Shown here: one piece after another, positions 44,153 through 52,836 of the stretch
Position numbering within the stretch: the stretch's first letter is position 1
How the letters are laid out: each line of letters starts with the position of its first letter
From: an uncultured Flavobacteriaceae bacterium
Lineage (GTDB): Bacteria > Bacteroidota > Bacteroidia > Flavobacteriales > Flavobacteriaceae
Reading direction: 5' to 3'
NCBI GenBank assembly: GCA_947487895.1
Contig: CANKYF010000013.1
Location: 1 to 64,000, forward strand
DNA length: 64,000 nt
Notes under the pieces: model-generated
Told to the model about the DNA's origin: nothing
Database searches by the model: none
Seen by the model: only the letters and a program-made list of their open reading frames with translations
Program-made: the position numbers and the translations under genes

Positions 44153-45757
44153 ATGATTGAACTTAAGTTACCATCGTTGGGAGAAGGCATAGAAAAAGGA
44201 ACTGTGATTGCTATTTCTGTGAAAGTAGGAGATAATGTAGAAACTGAACAACCGCTTATGGAGGTTGAAACCGATAAAGTGGTTGTAGAAATACCTGCGG
44301 ATGTAGCAGGAACAATTTCTAATATATTGGTGAATATAGGTGATGAAATTGAGGAGGGAACTCCAATAATTCAATTAGCAGGAGATGTCGCTAATGAAGC
44401 TGTTAATGTAGTTACAGAAACAGAGCAAGAGGAAGAAGAAACAACAATAAATGAAATTGAAGAACCAGTACAAGAAATAGTTATAGATACTAAACCTATT
44501 GAAACACAGTTAAAGTTGCCTTCTTTAGGGGAAGGTATTGAAAAAGGAACTGTAATAGCCGTTCATATTAAAGAAGGCGATACCATTTCTCAAGAGCAGA
44601 CTTTAATGGAAGTTGAAACCGATAAAGTAGTAGTAGAAGTACCTGCAGATGTATCCGGAGAAGTAATAAGTGTTTTGGTGAAAGTTGGTGATGAGGTTGA
44701 AGCTGGAGTGCCAATATTAGATATAAAAACAAATAGTGCTGAAGCTGTAAAATCTAATCCTTCAAAAAAGGAATCAAATAAAGTACTCGAAGTAGTCGAA
44801 TCACCTAAAGAAATTATTAAAGAAGAAATAAAAGAATCAATTTCCAAAGGAAGTTCTAGTAAAGGCAAATTTAGAGCAACACCATTAGCTAGAAAAATAG
44901 CACGTGAAATAGGAATAGATATTTCAGAAGTTACCTTACCTGAAGGAAAGCGTAGAATAGCCGTTAAAGATGTTAAAAACTATGTGAAGCAGCTGAATGA
45001 AAGTAGAGGAGCTGGAATAGTTGCTGCTCCAAAAGTAGAATTACCAGATTTTAGTAAGTGGGGTAATATTCATAAAGAAACCATGACTGGAATTGCGCAA
45101 GCAACCAGTAAAAATATGACCACTACGTGGAGTGAAATTCCACATGCGTGGTTACAAGAAAAAGTAGATATCACAGCTTTAGAAGCTAAAAGACAACAAC
45201 ATAAAAATAGTATTAAAGAACAGGGGGGAGCTCTAACAATAACAAGTATATTGGTGAAGGTTATGGCGAAGGCACTTGAAGAGTTCCCTCTTTTTAATAC
45301 AAGCTTAGATAGTAATTCAAACGAAATTATATTTAAGGATTATATAAATATTGGAGTTGCAGTAGATTCAGATAGAGGTCTAATGGTACCTGCTATTAGA
45401 AAAGCTAATGAAAAAAGCATTTTAGAAATTTCACAAGATTTGGTAACACTTTCACAAAAAGTGAAAACTAAAAAAATAAGTCCTGAAGAATTACAGGGAG
45501 CAACATTTACAATATCAAACTTAGGAGGTATAGGTACATCAGCTATATTTCCTTTGGTAAATCATCCGCAAGTAGCTATTTTAGGAGTAGCAGGAAGTCA
45601 AAAAGAAGCAGTTTGGATACATGATAAATTTGAGCCAAGGTTAATAATGCCTTTAACCATAGGATTTGATCATAGAGTTATTAATGGTGCAGATGCTGCT
45701 AAATTTTTAAAATATATAAAATCACTTTTAGAAGATTGGTTCCTACTGAACCTATAA
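44153..45757 (+). CDS. aceF: Dihydrolipoamide acetyltransferase E2 with two lipoyl domains
   Basis: The 534-aa protein contains two near-identical lipoyl domains (lysines in VETDKVVVEIP near residue 42 and VETDKVVVEVP near 160), acidic linkers, a peripheral-subunit-binding domain (ATPLARKIAREIGIDIS, about 242-275) and the catalytic domain ending GFDHRVINGADAAKFL. The active site has His and Asn (HRVING), as in some AceF proteins. It should form the core for the AceE gene 32 bp upstream. No dihydrolipoamide dehydrogenase gene is in the window, so E3 must come from elsewhere. Confidence 0.92.
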   Translation: MIELKLPSLGEGIEKGTVIAISVKVGDNVETEQPLMEVETDKVVVEIPADVAGTISNILVNIGDEIEEGTPIIQLAGDVANEAVNVVTETEQEEEETTINEIEEPVQEIVIDTKPIETQLKLPSLGEGIEKGTVIAVHIKEGDTISQEQTLMEVETDKVVVEVPADVSGEVISVLVKVGDEVEAGVPILDIKTNSAEAVKSNPSKKESNKVLEVVESPKEIIKEEIKESISKGSSSKGKFRATPLARKIAREIGIDISEVTLPEGKRRIAVKDVKNYVKQLNESRGAGIVAAPKVELPDFSKWGNIHKETMTGIAQATSKNMTTTWSEIPHAWLQEKVDITALEAKRQQHKNSIKEQGGALTITSILVKVMAKALEEFPLFNTSLDSNSNEIIFKDYINIGVAVDSDRGLMVPAIRKANEKSILEISQDLVTLSQKVKTKKISPEELQGATFTISNLGGIGTSAIFPLVNHPQVAILGVAGSQKEAVWIHDKFEPRLIMPLTIGFDHRVINGADAAKFLKYIKSLLEDWFLLNL

Positions 45758-45800
45758 ATTTTAAAAACTATGACATTTGTCATGTTTATTAAAAATATAA

Positions 45801-45835
45801 TAGTTAATTTTATTAATGATTAATTAAATTAACTA
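45801..45835. promoter_or_regulatory. Cluster operator, double 35-bp site
   Basis: Half-sites TAGTTAAT and ATTAACTA flank an ATTAATGATTAAT core with 3-bp spacers. It lies 30 bp upstream of the calycin-like gene at 45866. Confidence 0.8.
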
Positions 45836-45865
45836 AATTGTAAATAACGAAAACACAAAATTACA

Positions 45866-46378
45866 ATGAAAGAATTAAAATTATTTCCTAAACATGAAGG
45901 TATTTGGGAAGGAACTTACAGAAGAATTGATGCTAATGGGAAACTTGTTGACCAATGGAAGAGTAGATTAACGTGTGTTTTATTACCAGATAATAAATAT
46001 CATCAGGTAAATGAATATACATGGGATGATGGTTTTAAAGAATGTTTAGATTTTGGCGTTTGTCCTTTTAATGAAGAAGGAGAACTTATTTTTGAAAACC
46101 CTAGACTTTCAGGAAAAGCATGGGAATCTGGGAGAAGCGTTGTATTAATTTGGGAATATAAACACAGACTAGGAATGGTTTTGTTTGAACAAATAGATTT
46201 GATAGGTAATGATGACCACCGTATTAGAGTATGGAAATGGTCTGAAGGTGATACTTTTAATGGGATAACTATGATTGAAGAGCGAAAAGTTTGCGGAAAA
46301 GAGGGAATAGATCCTCAATTTTGGGTAGATCTACCTAAGAATAGAACTAACGGACAAGCATCGCGTTCAGATAATTAG
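45866..46378 (+). CDS. Small calycin/lipocalin-like protein (DUF3598-like)
   Basis: A 170-aa protein without signal peptide, predicted as a beta-barrel: LFPKHEGIWEGTYRRIDANG (the GxW start typical of calycins), DQWKSRLTCVLLPDNKYHQV, LSGKAWESGRSVVLIWEY and RIRVWKWSEGDTFNGITMIE. The pattern resembles DUF3598-type calycins, some of which occur in cyanobacteria; CpcT/CpeT and CpcS lyases share the calycin fold. It has its own operator, so it is probably a cytoplasmic ligand-binding partner of the pathway. Family assignment is moderate. Confidence 0.6.
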   Translation: MKELKLFPKHEGIWEGTYRRIDANGKLVDQWKSRLTCVLLPDNKYHQVNEYTWDDGFKECLDFGVCPFNEEGELIFENPRLSGKAWESGRSVVLIWEYKHRLGMVLFEQIDLIGNDDHRIRVWKWSEGDTFNGITMIEERKVCGKEGIDPQFWVDLPKNRTNGQASRSDN

Positions 46379-46406
46379 TTTATGTGTGTTGATTGAGTTT
46401 AAAAAA

Positions 46407-46430
46407 GAGGCCTTAAAGGCCTCTTTTTTT
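46407..46430. terminator. Bidirectional terminator
   Basis: The stem GAGGCC/GGCCTC is flanked by AAAAAA on the left and TTTTTTT on the right. It lies between the convergent calycin-like gene (plus, stop at 46378) and the flavodoxin-like oxidoreductase gene (minus, stop at 46430). Confidence 0.85.
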
Positions 46431-47074
46431 TAGAAATAAGTATTTAAATATGCTTCATATTTGTTGAGCATTTTTTTTCTTTCTTCTTGAGAAACCCTAG
46501 AAACTCCAAATGAAACATGGCTTGGTAAAACTTCAAAACCAACCAATTCTAAAATACCTTTATTAATATTTAAAAGAATGTTGTCTATAGTTCTATGGTG
46601 CCCATTATTTTCTTGATAGAGAGATTCAGGACTCCCAGTAGTAACATTCAAAAAAGCCTTTTTACCTGCAAACCTACCATTTGGTCCCATTCCATACTGT
46701 CCGCCATAAGCAAAACCATAAGCTAAAACACGATCAACCCACCCTTTAAGTATAGCAGGCATCCCAAACCACCAAAGCGGAAAGTTAAAAATCAATGTAT
46801 CAATATCTTCAAGGTGTTTCATCTCTTTCTTTAGCTCATCACTAAAACCACCAATGTTAGTGGCATGCAATTGTTCATTGGCATATTTATAATATGAGCT
46901 ATTTGATAATTGGGTGAAATCATGCTTACCGCCAATAGGGTTAAAAGGCATTTTATACAAATCTGAAACCACTACATGATGACCTTTATCTGAAAAGAAT
47001 TTTTGCGCTTTTTCTAACAAAGCAGTACAAAATGAATCAGGATTTTCGTGAGCATGTACAATTAATATTTTCAT
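46430..47074 (-). CDS. Flavodoxin-fold NAD(P)H oxidoreductase (quinone reductase type)
   Basis: The 214-aa protein matches the NQO/MdaB-KefF flavodoxin-like group: start KILIVHAHENPDSFCTALLE, VSDLYKMPFNPIGGKHDF, and IFNFPLWWFGMPAILKGWVDRVLAYGFAY (quoted in part). Members carry FMN or FAD and perform two-electron reduction of quinones and azo or conjugated compounds. In the cluster it may reduce a conjugated pathway intermediate or protect against quinones. It follows the MFS gene with an 18-bp gap and belongs to the operon driven from 48488-48522. Confidence 0.87.
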   Translation of the reverse strand: MKILIVHAHENPDSFCTALLEKAQKFFSDKGHHVVVSDLYKMPFNPIGGKHDFTQLSNSSYYKYANEQLHATNIGGFSDELKKEMKHLEDIDTLIFNFPLWWFGMPAILKGWVDRVLAYGFAYGGQYGMGPNGRFAGKKAFLNVTTGSPESLYQENNGHHRTIDNILLNINKGILELVGFEVLPSHVSFGVSRVSQEERKKMLNKYEAYLNTYF

Positions 47075-47092
47075 CTTAGGTAGAATTAGCTA

Positions 47093-48343
47093 TTATTCAC
47101 TGAATTTTCGATATTTCCCTAAAAATAATAAAGGAAATGAACCAGCTAAAAAAGCAATCATAGCATACCCTAAAATAGTATCATAACTTCCGGTATTCGC
47201 AAAAAACTTACCAAAAATTACGGGGCCAAAACCTGCTCCCATGGCAAAAAAGCCATAAAGAAAACCATAAATGGCAGCGTAATTTTTCATTCCAAAATAT
47301 CTAGAAACTAAATAAGCCATTAAATCATATTCAACACCTGCACCAAAACCTAAAACAATAACAGCAATTAAGGCATTAGTATAAGTTAGATCAGCACTTT
47401 GCAAAAGGTAGCAAGAAAGTGCGGGAACACTTAGTAAAATAAATGCAACAGCTGGAGCCCAAAATCTATCCAATAGATAACCTCCAATTAATCGTCCTAT
47501 TAATACAGCGTACCCAATTGAACTTGCAAGAATAACTGCATCTGAAACATCAAACCCTTTGCTACTTAGTAATTTTTCTAAATTAGGAATTGGGCCTCCT
47601 ATAGCAAAAGATATTAGTATAAAAGAGAAAGCAAGCAACCAGAATTTCCAATCTTTTAAAGCTTGAGCAACACTTAAACCTGTTTTATTGCCTTCAGAAT
47701 GATTAGGAATTTCTTTTTTTAATTTAGCAACTTTATCTACAACCTTTGGGTCGTCTGTATCTCTAAAGTAAAAGTAAGCTACAGGTAACGCAATTAAAAG
47801 AGGTAATAACCCAACACCTAGGTAGGCTATTTGCCATCCAAAATTTTCAATTAATGAAAAGGCGTATAATTTTGCAAATGCACCAAACAAGCCTGTTCCT
47901 AATAAAGAAAGTCCAAGAGCTAAACCTCTGTTTTCGTTAAACCAATTATTGATGGCCCTAGTCCAAGTCATAGGTAAAGTTCCTGCTCCAGCAAAAGCCA
48001 TCGTTACCCATATAGCATAATATAATATAGGTGAACCATTGTTAAAACTAAAAGCAATAAAGGTTAAACCAAATAATGCTAATGACCATAATGCAGTTTT
48101 TCTAGCACCTATTTTATCTGCTACATAACCAATAAGGGGACTAGAGAATAAAGCAGCAATAGTAAAAAAGGTTAAACCTCCCATTATTATATCCATACCC
48201 CAACCAAATTTTTGAGATAATGGTATCGCAAAGACTCCAATCGTGTAAAATGGCAATGGAGACATTCCTAATCCAATACCTAAAGTGGAAGAAAGTATCA
48301 CTGGCCATCCAAATTTAAATTCTTTTAAGTTTCGTTTTTTCAA
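47093..48343 (-). CDS. MFS transporter (oxalate/formate antiporter-like)
   Basis: A 416-aa, twelve-helix MFS protein with YVADKIGARKTALWSLALFG as the loop 2-3 motif, MTWTRAINNWFNENRGLALG typical of OFA/monocarboxylate-type carriers, and a charged central loop (DDPKVVDKVAKLKKEIP). Such carriers exchange or import small carboxylates. It differs from the ACS-type carrier at 31847, so the cluster has two MFS carriers with probably different cargo. It is transcribed divergently from the second hydratase operon. Confidence 0.85.
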   Translation of the reverse strand: MKKRNLKEFKFGWPVILSSTLGIGLGMSPLPFYTIGVFAIPLSQKFGWGMDIIMGGLTFFTIAALFSSPLIGYVADKIGARKTALWSLALFGLTFIAFSFNNGSPILYYAIWVTMAFAGAGTLPMTWTRAINNWFNENRGLALGLSLLGTGLFGAFAKLYAFSLIENFGWQIAYLGVGLLPLLIALPVAYFYFRDTDDPKVVDKVAKLKKEIPNHSEGNKTGLSVAQALKDWKFWLLAFSFILISFAIGGPIPNLEKLLSSKGFDVSDAVILASSIGYAVLIGRLIGGYLLDRFWAPAVAFILLSVPALSCYLLQSADLTYTNALIAVIVLGFGAGVEYDLMAYLVSRYFGMKNYAAIYGFLYGFFAMGAGFGPVIFGKFFANTGSYDTILGYAMIAFLAGSFPLLFLGKYRKFSE

Positions 48344-48487
48344 AATATTAAATTTTTAAGTTAGTAAAATGATTTTAAGGAAGGCTATTTAAATGTACTA
48401 ATTATCAGTTAGTTTCTTCCCTTTTTATGCGTAAATGTGGTATTAGAAAATTATTTTTTTGAAATAAACTTTTTTATTTAAAAAAAA

Positions 48488-48522
48488 TGATTAACTTTAT
48501 TAATAATTAATATTGTTAACTA
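48488..48522. promoter_or_regulatory. Cluster operator, double 35-bp site, divergent promoter
   Basis: Half-sites TGATTAAC and GTTAACTA flank an ATTAATAATTAAT core with 3-bp spacers. It lies between the MFS/oxidoreductase operon (minus) and the second hydratase operon (plus). Confidence 0.8.
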
Positions 48523-48574
48523 AAATAAAATAAATATCTTAGACGACACAATTTTTAAATAAAAAATTTACGAT

Positions 48575-49843
48575 ATGGGAATGACCATAACAGAAAAAAT
48601 TATGGCCCGCAATAGCGGAAGAGATAGCGTGGTACCAGGAGAACTAGTCTGGACAGATATAAATTCTGTAATGACTATGGACTATCTTGGTAAAACTTGT
48701 TTTGATAAGTTTAAATCCTTGGGGAAGAAGGAAGTTTTTGATAAAAACAAAGTGATTTGTGTTTCAGATCATTTAGTGCCTCCACCAAATCAGAAGTTTG
48801 CAACCATGTTAAATGAATGGCGGGAAGTAGTTAAAGAACATGATATTGCTAATTTCTATGATCTTGGAAGACAGGGTATTGCGCACCAGATTATGGTGGA
48901 GCAAGGGCATGTGTTGCCTGGTACAATAAGTATAGGTACAGATTCTCATGCAAATACGTATGGTGCTGTAGGGGCTGTTGGAAATGCAATAGGAGTAACC
49001 GATGCTGCGGTAGCTATGGCTACAGGAAAAGCATGGTTTAGGATACCACAATCTGTAAAATTTAATATTACTGGTAAATGGCAGCCTTGGGTAATGGCTA
49101 AAGATTTAAGTCTACATATTATGGGTATGATGCATTGGAACGGACACCTATTATATAAGGCACTAGAATTTACTGGTCCAGCTATAGAAAGTCTAAGTAT
49201 GGCAGGTAGAATGACCTTATGTAATATGACAGTAGATCTAGGAGCCAAAAACGGTATAGTTGCACCAGATATAGTAACAGAGAGATATTTAAGAAACAGA
49301 ACTTCTGATGCTTGGGAAATGATTGTAAGCGATGAAGATGCAGAGTATGATCAGGTTTATAATATTGATATTTCAGACTTAGGTCCAACTATTGCTATGC
49401 CAGGTAAATTAGATGATACGCAGCCAATAGAAAAATTAATAGGACAGAAGTTTAATAAAGCATTTGTTGGAACTTGTACAAACGGAAGACTTGAAGATTT
49501 TGCTGCTATGGCAGAAATAATGAAAGGAAAACAAGTGCACAGAGATGTGAATATGATATTAGTTCCTGCAAGTCAAACAGTATATTTAGAAGCTTTAAGA
49601 GCAGGTTATATAGAAACGCTTGTAGAAGCAGGTGCGGCTGTAGATACGCCTAGTTGTGCAGCTTGTGCAGGTATTCATACTGGTGTTGCAGGTGATGGAG
49701 ACATTGTTTTAAGTGCTGGAAATAGAAATATGACAGGTAGAATGGGAAGTAAAAAAGCAGAGATTTACTTAACATCCCCATCGGTAGTTGCTGCTTCGGC
49801 AATACGAGGAGAAATAACAGATCCAAGAACATTTGATATATAA
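48575..49843 (+). CDS. Aconitase-family large subunit (LeuC-like, set 2)
   Basis: The 422-aa protein keeps the hydratase features: VSDHLVPPPNQKFATM, GTDSHANTYGAVGAVGNAIG, FVGTCTNGRLEDFAAMAEIM (first cluster ligand), DTPSCAACAGIHTGVAGDGD (second and third ligands, CAAC instead of CGPC), and AGNRNMTGRMGSKKAEIYL. All three [4Fe-4S] cysteines are present. It belongs with the unusual small subunit at 51216-51740, although a flavin oxidase gene is inserted between them. It probably hydrates or dehydrates a different acid from set 1. Confidence 0.85.
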   Translation: MGMTITEKIMARNSGRDSVVPGELVWTDINSVMTMDYLGKTCFDKFKSLGKKEVFDKNKVICVSDHLVPPPNQKFATMLNEWREVVKEHDIANFYDLGRQGIAHQIMVEQGHVLPGTISIGTDSHANTYGAVGAVGNAIGVTDAAVAMATGKAWFRIPQSVKFNITGKWQPWVMAKDLSLHIMGMMHWNGHLLYKALEFTGPAIESLSMAGRMTLCNMTVDLGAKNGIVAPDIVTERYLRNRTSDAWEMIVSDEDAEYDQVYNIDISDLGPTIAMPGKLDDTQPIEKLIGQKFNKAFVGTCTNGRLEDFAAMAEIMKGKQVHRDVNMILVPASQTVYLEALRAGYIETLVEAGAAVDTPSCAACAGIHTGVAGDGDIVLSAGNRNMTGRMGSKKAEIYLTSPSVVAASAIRGEITDPRTFDI

Positions 49844-49856
49844 AATTTAGCAGATT

Positions 49857-51203
49857 TTGAAGCGTAGGATTTTCATAAAAAAAGCAGCTATTGGAGGTAT
49901 TGCAACTGGTTTATTACCATTAAGTTGTAATGCGCCAAAGTTAGATACTGAATTTTTGATTTTAGGAGGCGGTATTTCTGGGCTTTTCTTAGCAAATCTT
50001 TTAGAAAAAGCAGGTAAAGATTATATACTGTTAGAAGGGAGTTCAAGATTGGGTGGCAGAATGTTTACAAGAACAGATATTGATAGAGATGTTGGAGGTA
50101 GAGGTATTGGAGATAAGTATGATAATTTACTGCCTTTAATAGAAGAAACAGGTGTTGAAATGATTGATATTACTAGTTTCATGAACGATTCAACAGCTAT
50201 ATATCTAAATGGTGAGATTAAACATCCTTGGCCTAAGGAAGAAGTGAAGCCCTATATATATCAATTTAAAGCATTAGGAAAATCAGATTATTTGCCAAGT
50301 CTAGATGGTTGGTATCAGAACCCTGATTTTGATGAACCGTACAATAAGTTTTTAAAGCGAAAGGGTTTATCGGATAAAGAAATTGCTTTAGCAGATATTA
50401 GCTTAAATTATAATGATATTTATAAAACATCTGCTGTTAATGCACACCATAGTAGGGCTTTTGGTAAATATAACGGATCAAAAAGAGCGTTGAATTTTAA
50501 AGGAGGCACAATTAGTTTTATTAATAAAATTGTTGAAACTTTAAAGAAACCGGTTTTAACAAATAAAATGGTTACTAAAATAGATGATTCTGATACAGGA
50601 GCAAGAGTTACCTGTATAGATGGAACAAGTTATAAAGCTAAAAAAGTAATAAGTACATTACCGTTTACCACACTTAGAGATGTAAAACTTAACGCAAGCT
50701 TAAATAGCAATCAAGCAAAAGCTATAAAAGAAGTATCGTATACCAATATCACGCAAATTCATTTATCACATAGTGCTAATTATTGGGAAGATGATGGCAT
50801 TCCCATGAGTATGTGGACAGATACACCTCTAGAGCGTGTAATGAACATGAGTTCATCGCCGGTAGAGAAGAAAATAGCATGTTGGGTAAATGGAAAGGGT
50901 ACTGCTTTTTTTGATAAGATGTCTGAAAAAGAAATAGCAGAGTATACCATAAAAAAAATGAATGAAATAAGACCAGCGTCTACAGGTAAAATAGAGTATT
51001 TAGGAGTTCAGAATTGGGGACAATATAAATACAATAAAGGCGCATATATTGAGTTTGCTCCAGGTCAAGCTTCTTGGTTTTTAGATATGATAAGACCTGC
51101 TGGAAATATACATTTTGCAGGGGAACATACAGCGCATGAAAATAGAGGTATGGAAGGTGCAGCAGAATCAGCAAATAGAGTTTATAAAGAATTAATAAGT
51201 TAA
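49857..51203 (+). CDS. Exported flavin amine-oxidase-family lipoprotein (copy 2)
   Basis: The 448-aa protein starts with TTG at 49857. That start is supported because it gives a complete Tat/lipoprotein leader (MKRRIFIKKAAIGGIATG, then LLPLSC). The flavin signatures are FLILGGGISGLFLANLLEKAG, EGSSRLGGRMFTR, and the C-terminal IHFAGEHTAHENRGMEGAAE. It is paralogous to the enzyme at 38798-40300. Embedded between the two hydratase-subunit genes, it may supply the substrate of a downstream step, though it would act outside the cytoplasm. Confidence 0.85.
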   Translation: MKRRIFIKKAAIGGIATGLLPLSCNAPKLDTEFLILGGGISGLFLANLLEKAGKDYILLEGSSRLGGRMFTRTDIDRDVGGRGIGDKYDNLLPLIEETGVEMIDITSFMNDSTAIYLNGEIKHPWPKEEVKPYIYQFKALGKSDYLPSLDGWYQNPDFDEPYNKFLKRKGLSDKEIALADISLNYNDIYKTSAVNAHHSRAFGKYNGSKRALNFKGGTISFINKIVETLKKPVLTNKMVTKIDDSDTGARVTCIDGTSYKAKKVISTLPFTTLRDVKLNASLNSNQAKAIKEVSYTNITQIHLSHSANYWEDDGIPMSMWTDTPLERVMNMSSSPVEKKIACWVNGKGTAFFDKMSEKEIAEYTIKKMNEIRPASTGKIEYLGVQNWGQYKYNKGAYIEFAPGQASWFLDMIRPAGNIHFAGEHTAHENRGMEGAAESANRVYKELIS

Positions 51204-51215
51204 AATAAATAAGAA

Positions 51216-51740
51216 ATGATAAGAGGAACATGTTGGGTCGCAGATGACTACGTTATGGCCTACGATATTATAATTCAAGAGTACTGGACATCAGCTATAG
51301 ATCCAGAAGATAACAGTAAATGGGTGATGGCTGGAGTAAAAGAAGAATTCAATAAAGAAAACGCATTCAAAGACAATGGACACACTTTTATTGTAGCGGC
51401 TCACAATTTTGCTGGCGGCGGTAAATCTATAGAACATGTTATAACAGGACTAATGGGAGCAGGAATTCAAGCGGTTTTTGCTACAAGTTTTGCTAGGTTA
51501 CAATTTAGAAATGCTATTAATTATGGATTGCCTTTTGTAACTTGTGATAACATAGATAAAGGTTGTGAAACAGGAGATGAATTAGAATACAATCCTGAAA
51601 CAGGCATCATAAAAAACATCACCAAAGGAACCGAGTTTCAATCTGTGCCAGCAGCGCCGTTTGTTGCTGAAGTAGGAGAAGCTGGGGGCTTGATGAATTA
51701 TGTTAGAGATAAGATTGCTAAAGGAGAAACTATTGAATAA
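51216..51740 (+). CDS. Aconitase-family small subunit with altered active-site loop (LeuD-like, set 2)
   Basis: A 174-aa swivel-domain protein recognisable from IVAAHNFAGGGKSIEHVI, FATSFARLQFRNAINYGLPF, and GDELEYNPETGIIKN. The loop that normally reads G-C/E-G-S-S-R-E-H/Q is G67-G-G-K70-S71-I72-E-H: the first serine is Lys and the substrate-binding arginine is Ile. The N-terminal NIDTDQIIP motif is also replaced (WVADDYVMAYDII). The fold is kept but the carboxylate-binding chemistry must differ, pointing to an unusual substrate. Confidence 0.8.
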   Translation: MIRGTCWVADDYVMAYDIIIQEYWTSAIDPEDNSKWVMAGVKEEFNKENAFKDNGHTFIVAAHNFAGGGKSIEHVITGLMGAGIQAVFATSFARLQFRNAINYGLPFVTCDNIDKGCETGDELEYNPETGIIKNITKGTEFQSVPAAPFVAEVGEAGGLMNYVRDKIAKGETIE

Positions 51741-51746
51741 AATACC

Positions 51747-52508
51747 ATGAGAGAGAATCAACTTAAAAAAAGAATAGCAGAAGGAAAAGCCGGCTTAGGA
51801 GTTATATCTCCTACCATAGACCCTACTATTTGTGAATACATTGGTCTATTGGGAATGGATTTTTACATGATTGATGGAGAGCATGGTGCAATTTCTGCTT
51901 CAGATATTACTAATTTAGTAAGAGCTTGTGAGCTTAGAAAAACAACACCTTTAGCTAGAATAAGAAGTGTAGATACAAAGCTTATTCTTCAATATATGGA
52001 TGCTGGTATTATGGGGGTCATGATGCCTACTATAGATAATGTTGAAGATGTAAAACAGTTAGTAGAAGCCATAAAATATCCACCATTAGGAAAGAGAGGG
52101 TTAGGACCTGTAAGAGCAGCAGATTATATGCAAGGACCAATGAGTCAGGAAGCCTATGTAAAGTTTGCAAATCAGCAAACACTGGTCTTGCCACAAATAG
52201 AAACTATGGAATGTGTTATAAACCTTCCTGAATTATGTAAAATTGATGGTGTAGATGGCTTTATAATAGGACCAAGAGACTTGGCAATGTCTATGGGGTA
52301 TTATGATGGTCCTGGACATGATGAGGTTAAAAAGGTTTTAGATGAAATCTTTGCAACTATTTTAGAATCAGGAAAATGGTTTGGTACTGTAGCAGGAAAT
52401 GCAGAACAAGCTGAAGCTCTTATAGAAAGAGGTGCTTCTCTTGTTATGAATTCTGTGCAAGGTTTAATAAAAACATCAGGAAACGCCTTTCTAAAGGCAA
52501 GACAGTAA
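51747..52508 (+). CDS. HpcH/HpaI-family class II aldolase
   Basis: A 253-aa TIM-barrel of the HpcH/HpaI/citrate-lyase-beta-like family: DFYMIDGEHGAIS, PLARIRSVDTKLILQYMDAG (catalytic Arg), VMMPTIDNVEDVKQLVEAIKYPPLGKRGLG (quoted in part), LPQIETMECVINL (metal Glu) and GFIIGPRDLAMSMG (metal Asp). These enzymes split 2-oxo-4-hydroxy acids, releasing pyruvate or a related 2-oxoacid. The product could feed AceE/AceF. It lies 6 bp after the altered small subunit. Confidence 0.87.
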   Translation: MRENQLKKRIAEGKAGLGVISPTIDPTICEYIGLLGMDFYMIDGEHGAISASDITNLVRACELRKTTPLARIRSVDTKLILQYMDAGIMGVMMPTIDNVEDVKQLVEAIKYPPLGKRGLGPVRAADYMQGPMSQEAYVKFANQQTLVLPQIETMECVINLPELCKIDGVDGFIIGPRDLAMSMGYYDGPGHDEVKKVLDEIFATILESGKWFGTVAGNAEQAEALIERGASLVMNSVQGLIKTSGNAFLKARQ

Positions 52509-52523
52509 TAAAATCAAAGTAAT

Positions 52524-52835
52524 ATGGCAGCACTAGTAGTATTGTTTAATTTGAAGGATGAAAATGCAAGAGATGCGTACGAAAAATGGGCTAAAGAAAC
52601 AGATGTGCCTACGGCATCAAGTATGGCTTCCGTAGATTCATTTAAAGTATTTAAGTTAGGAAATATCATGGGGACAGAGAACAATTCACCATATCAATAT
52701 TGTGAAGTTTTAGAAATCAATGATATGGCAAAATTAGGAGAAGAAGTAGGGGCTGAAACCATGCAAAAAGTGGCAGCACAATTTCAGTCTTTTGCAGATA
52801 ACCCAATGTTTATAATTTCAGAACAAATAGCTTAA
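52524..52835 (+). CDS. HapK/REDY-like ferredoxin-fold small protein
   Basis: A 103-aa protein with the dimeric alpha/beta-barrel style: AALVVLFNLKDENARDAYEK (first strand and helix), TDVPTASSMASVDSFKVFKL, YQYCEVLEINDMAKLGEE, and QFQSFADNPMFIISEQ. It resembles REDY-like proteins such as HapK of the prodigiosin/heptyl-prodigiosin pathway, which handle pyrrole compounds. Its place between an aldolase and an SDR suggests a small isomerase or ligand-handling role. The assignment rests on length and pattern. Confidence 0.6.
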   Translation: MAALVVLFNLKDENARDAYEKWAKETDVPTASSMASVDSFKVFKLGNIMGTENNSPYQYCEVLEINDMAKLGEEVGAETMQKVAAQFQSFADNPMFIISEQIA

Positions 52836-52836
52836 A

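Noticed and set aside
52524-52835. Prodigiosin-type biosynthesis because of the HapK-like gene
   Set aside because: No condensing, polyketide or peptide-carrier genes are present. The neighbours are degradative.
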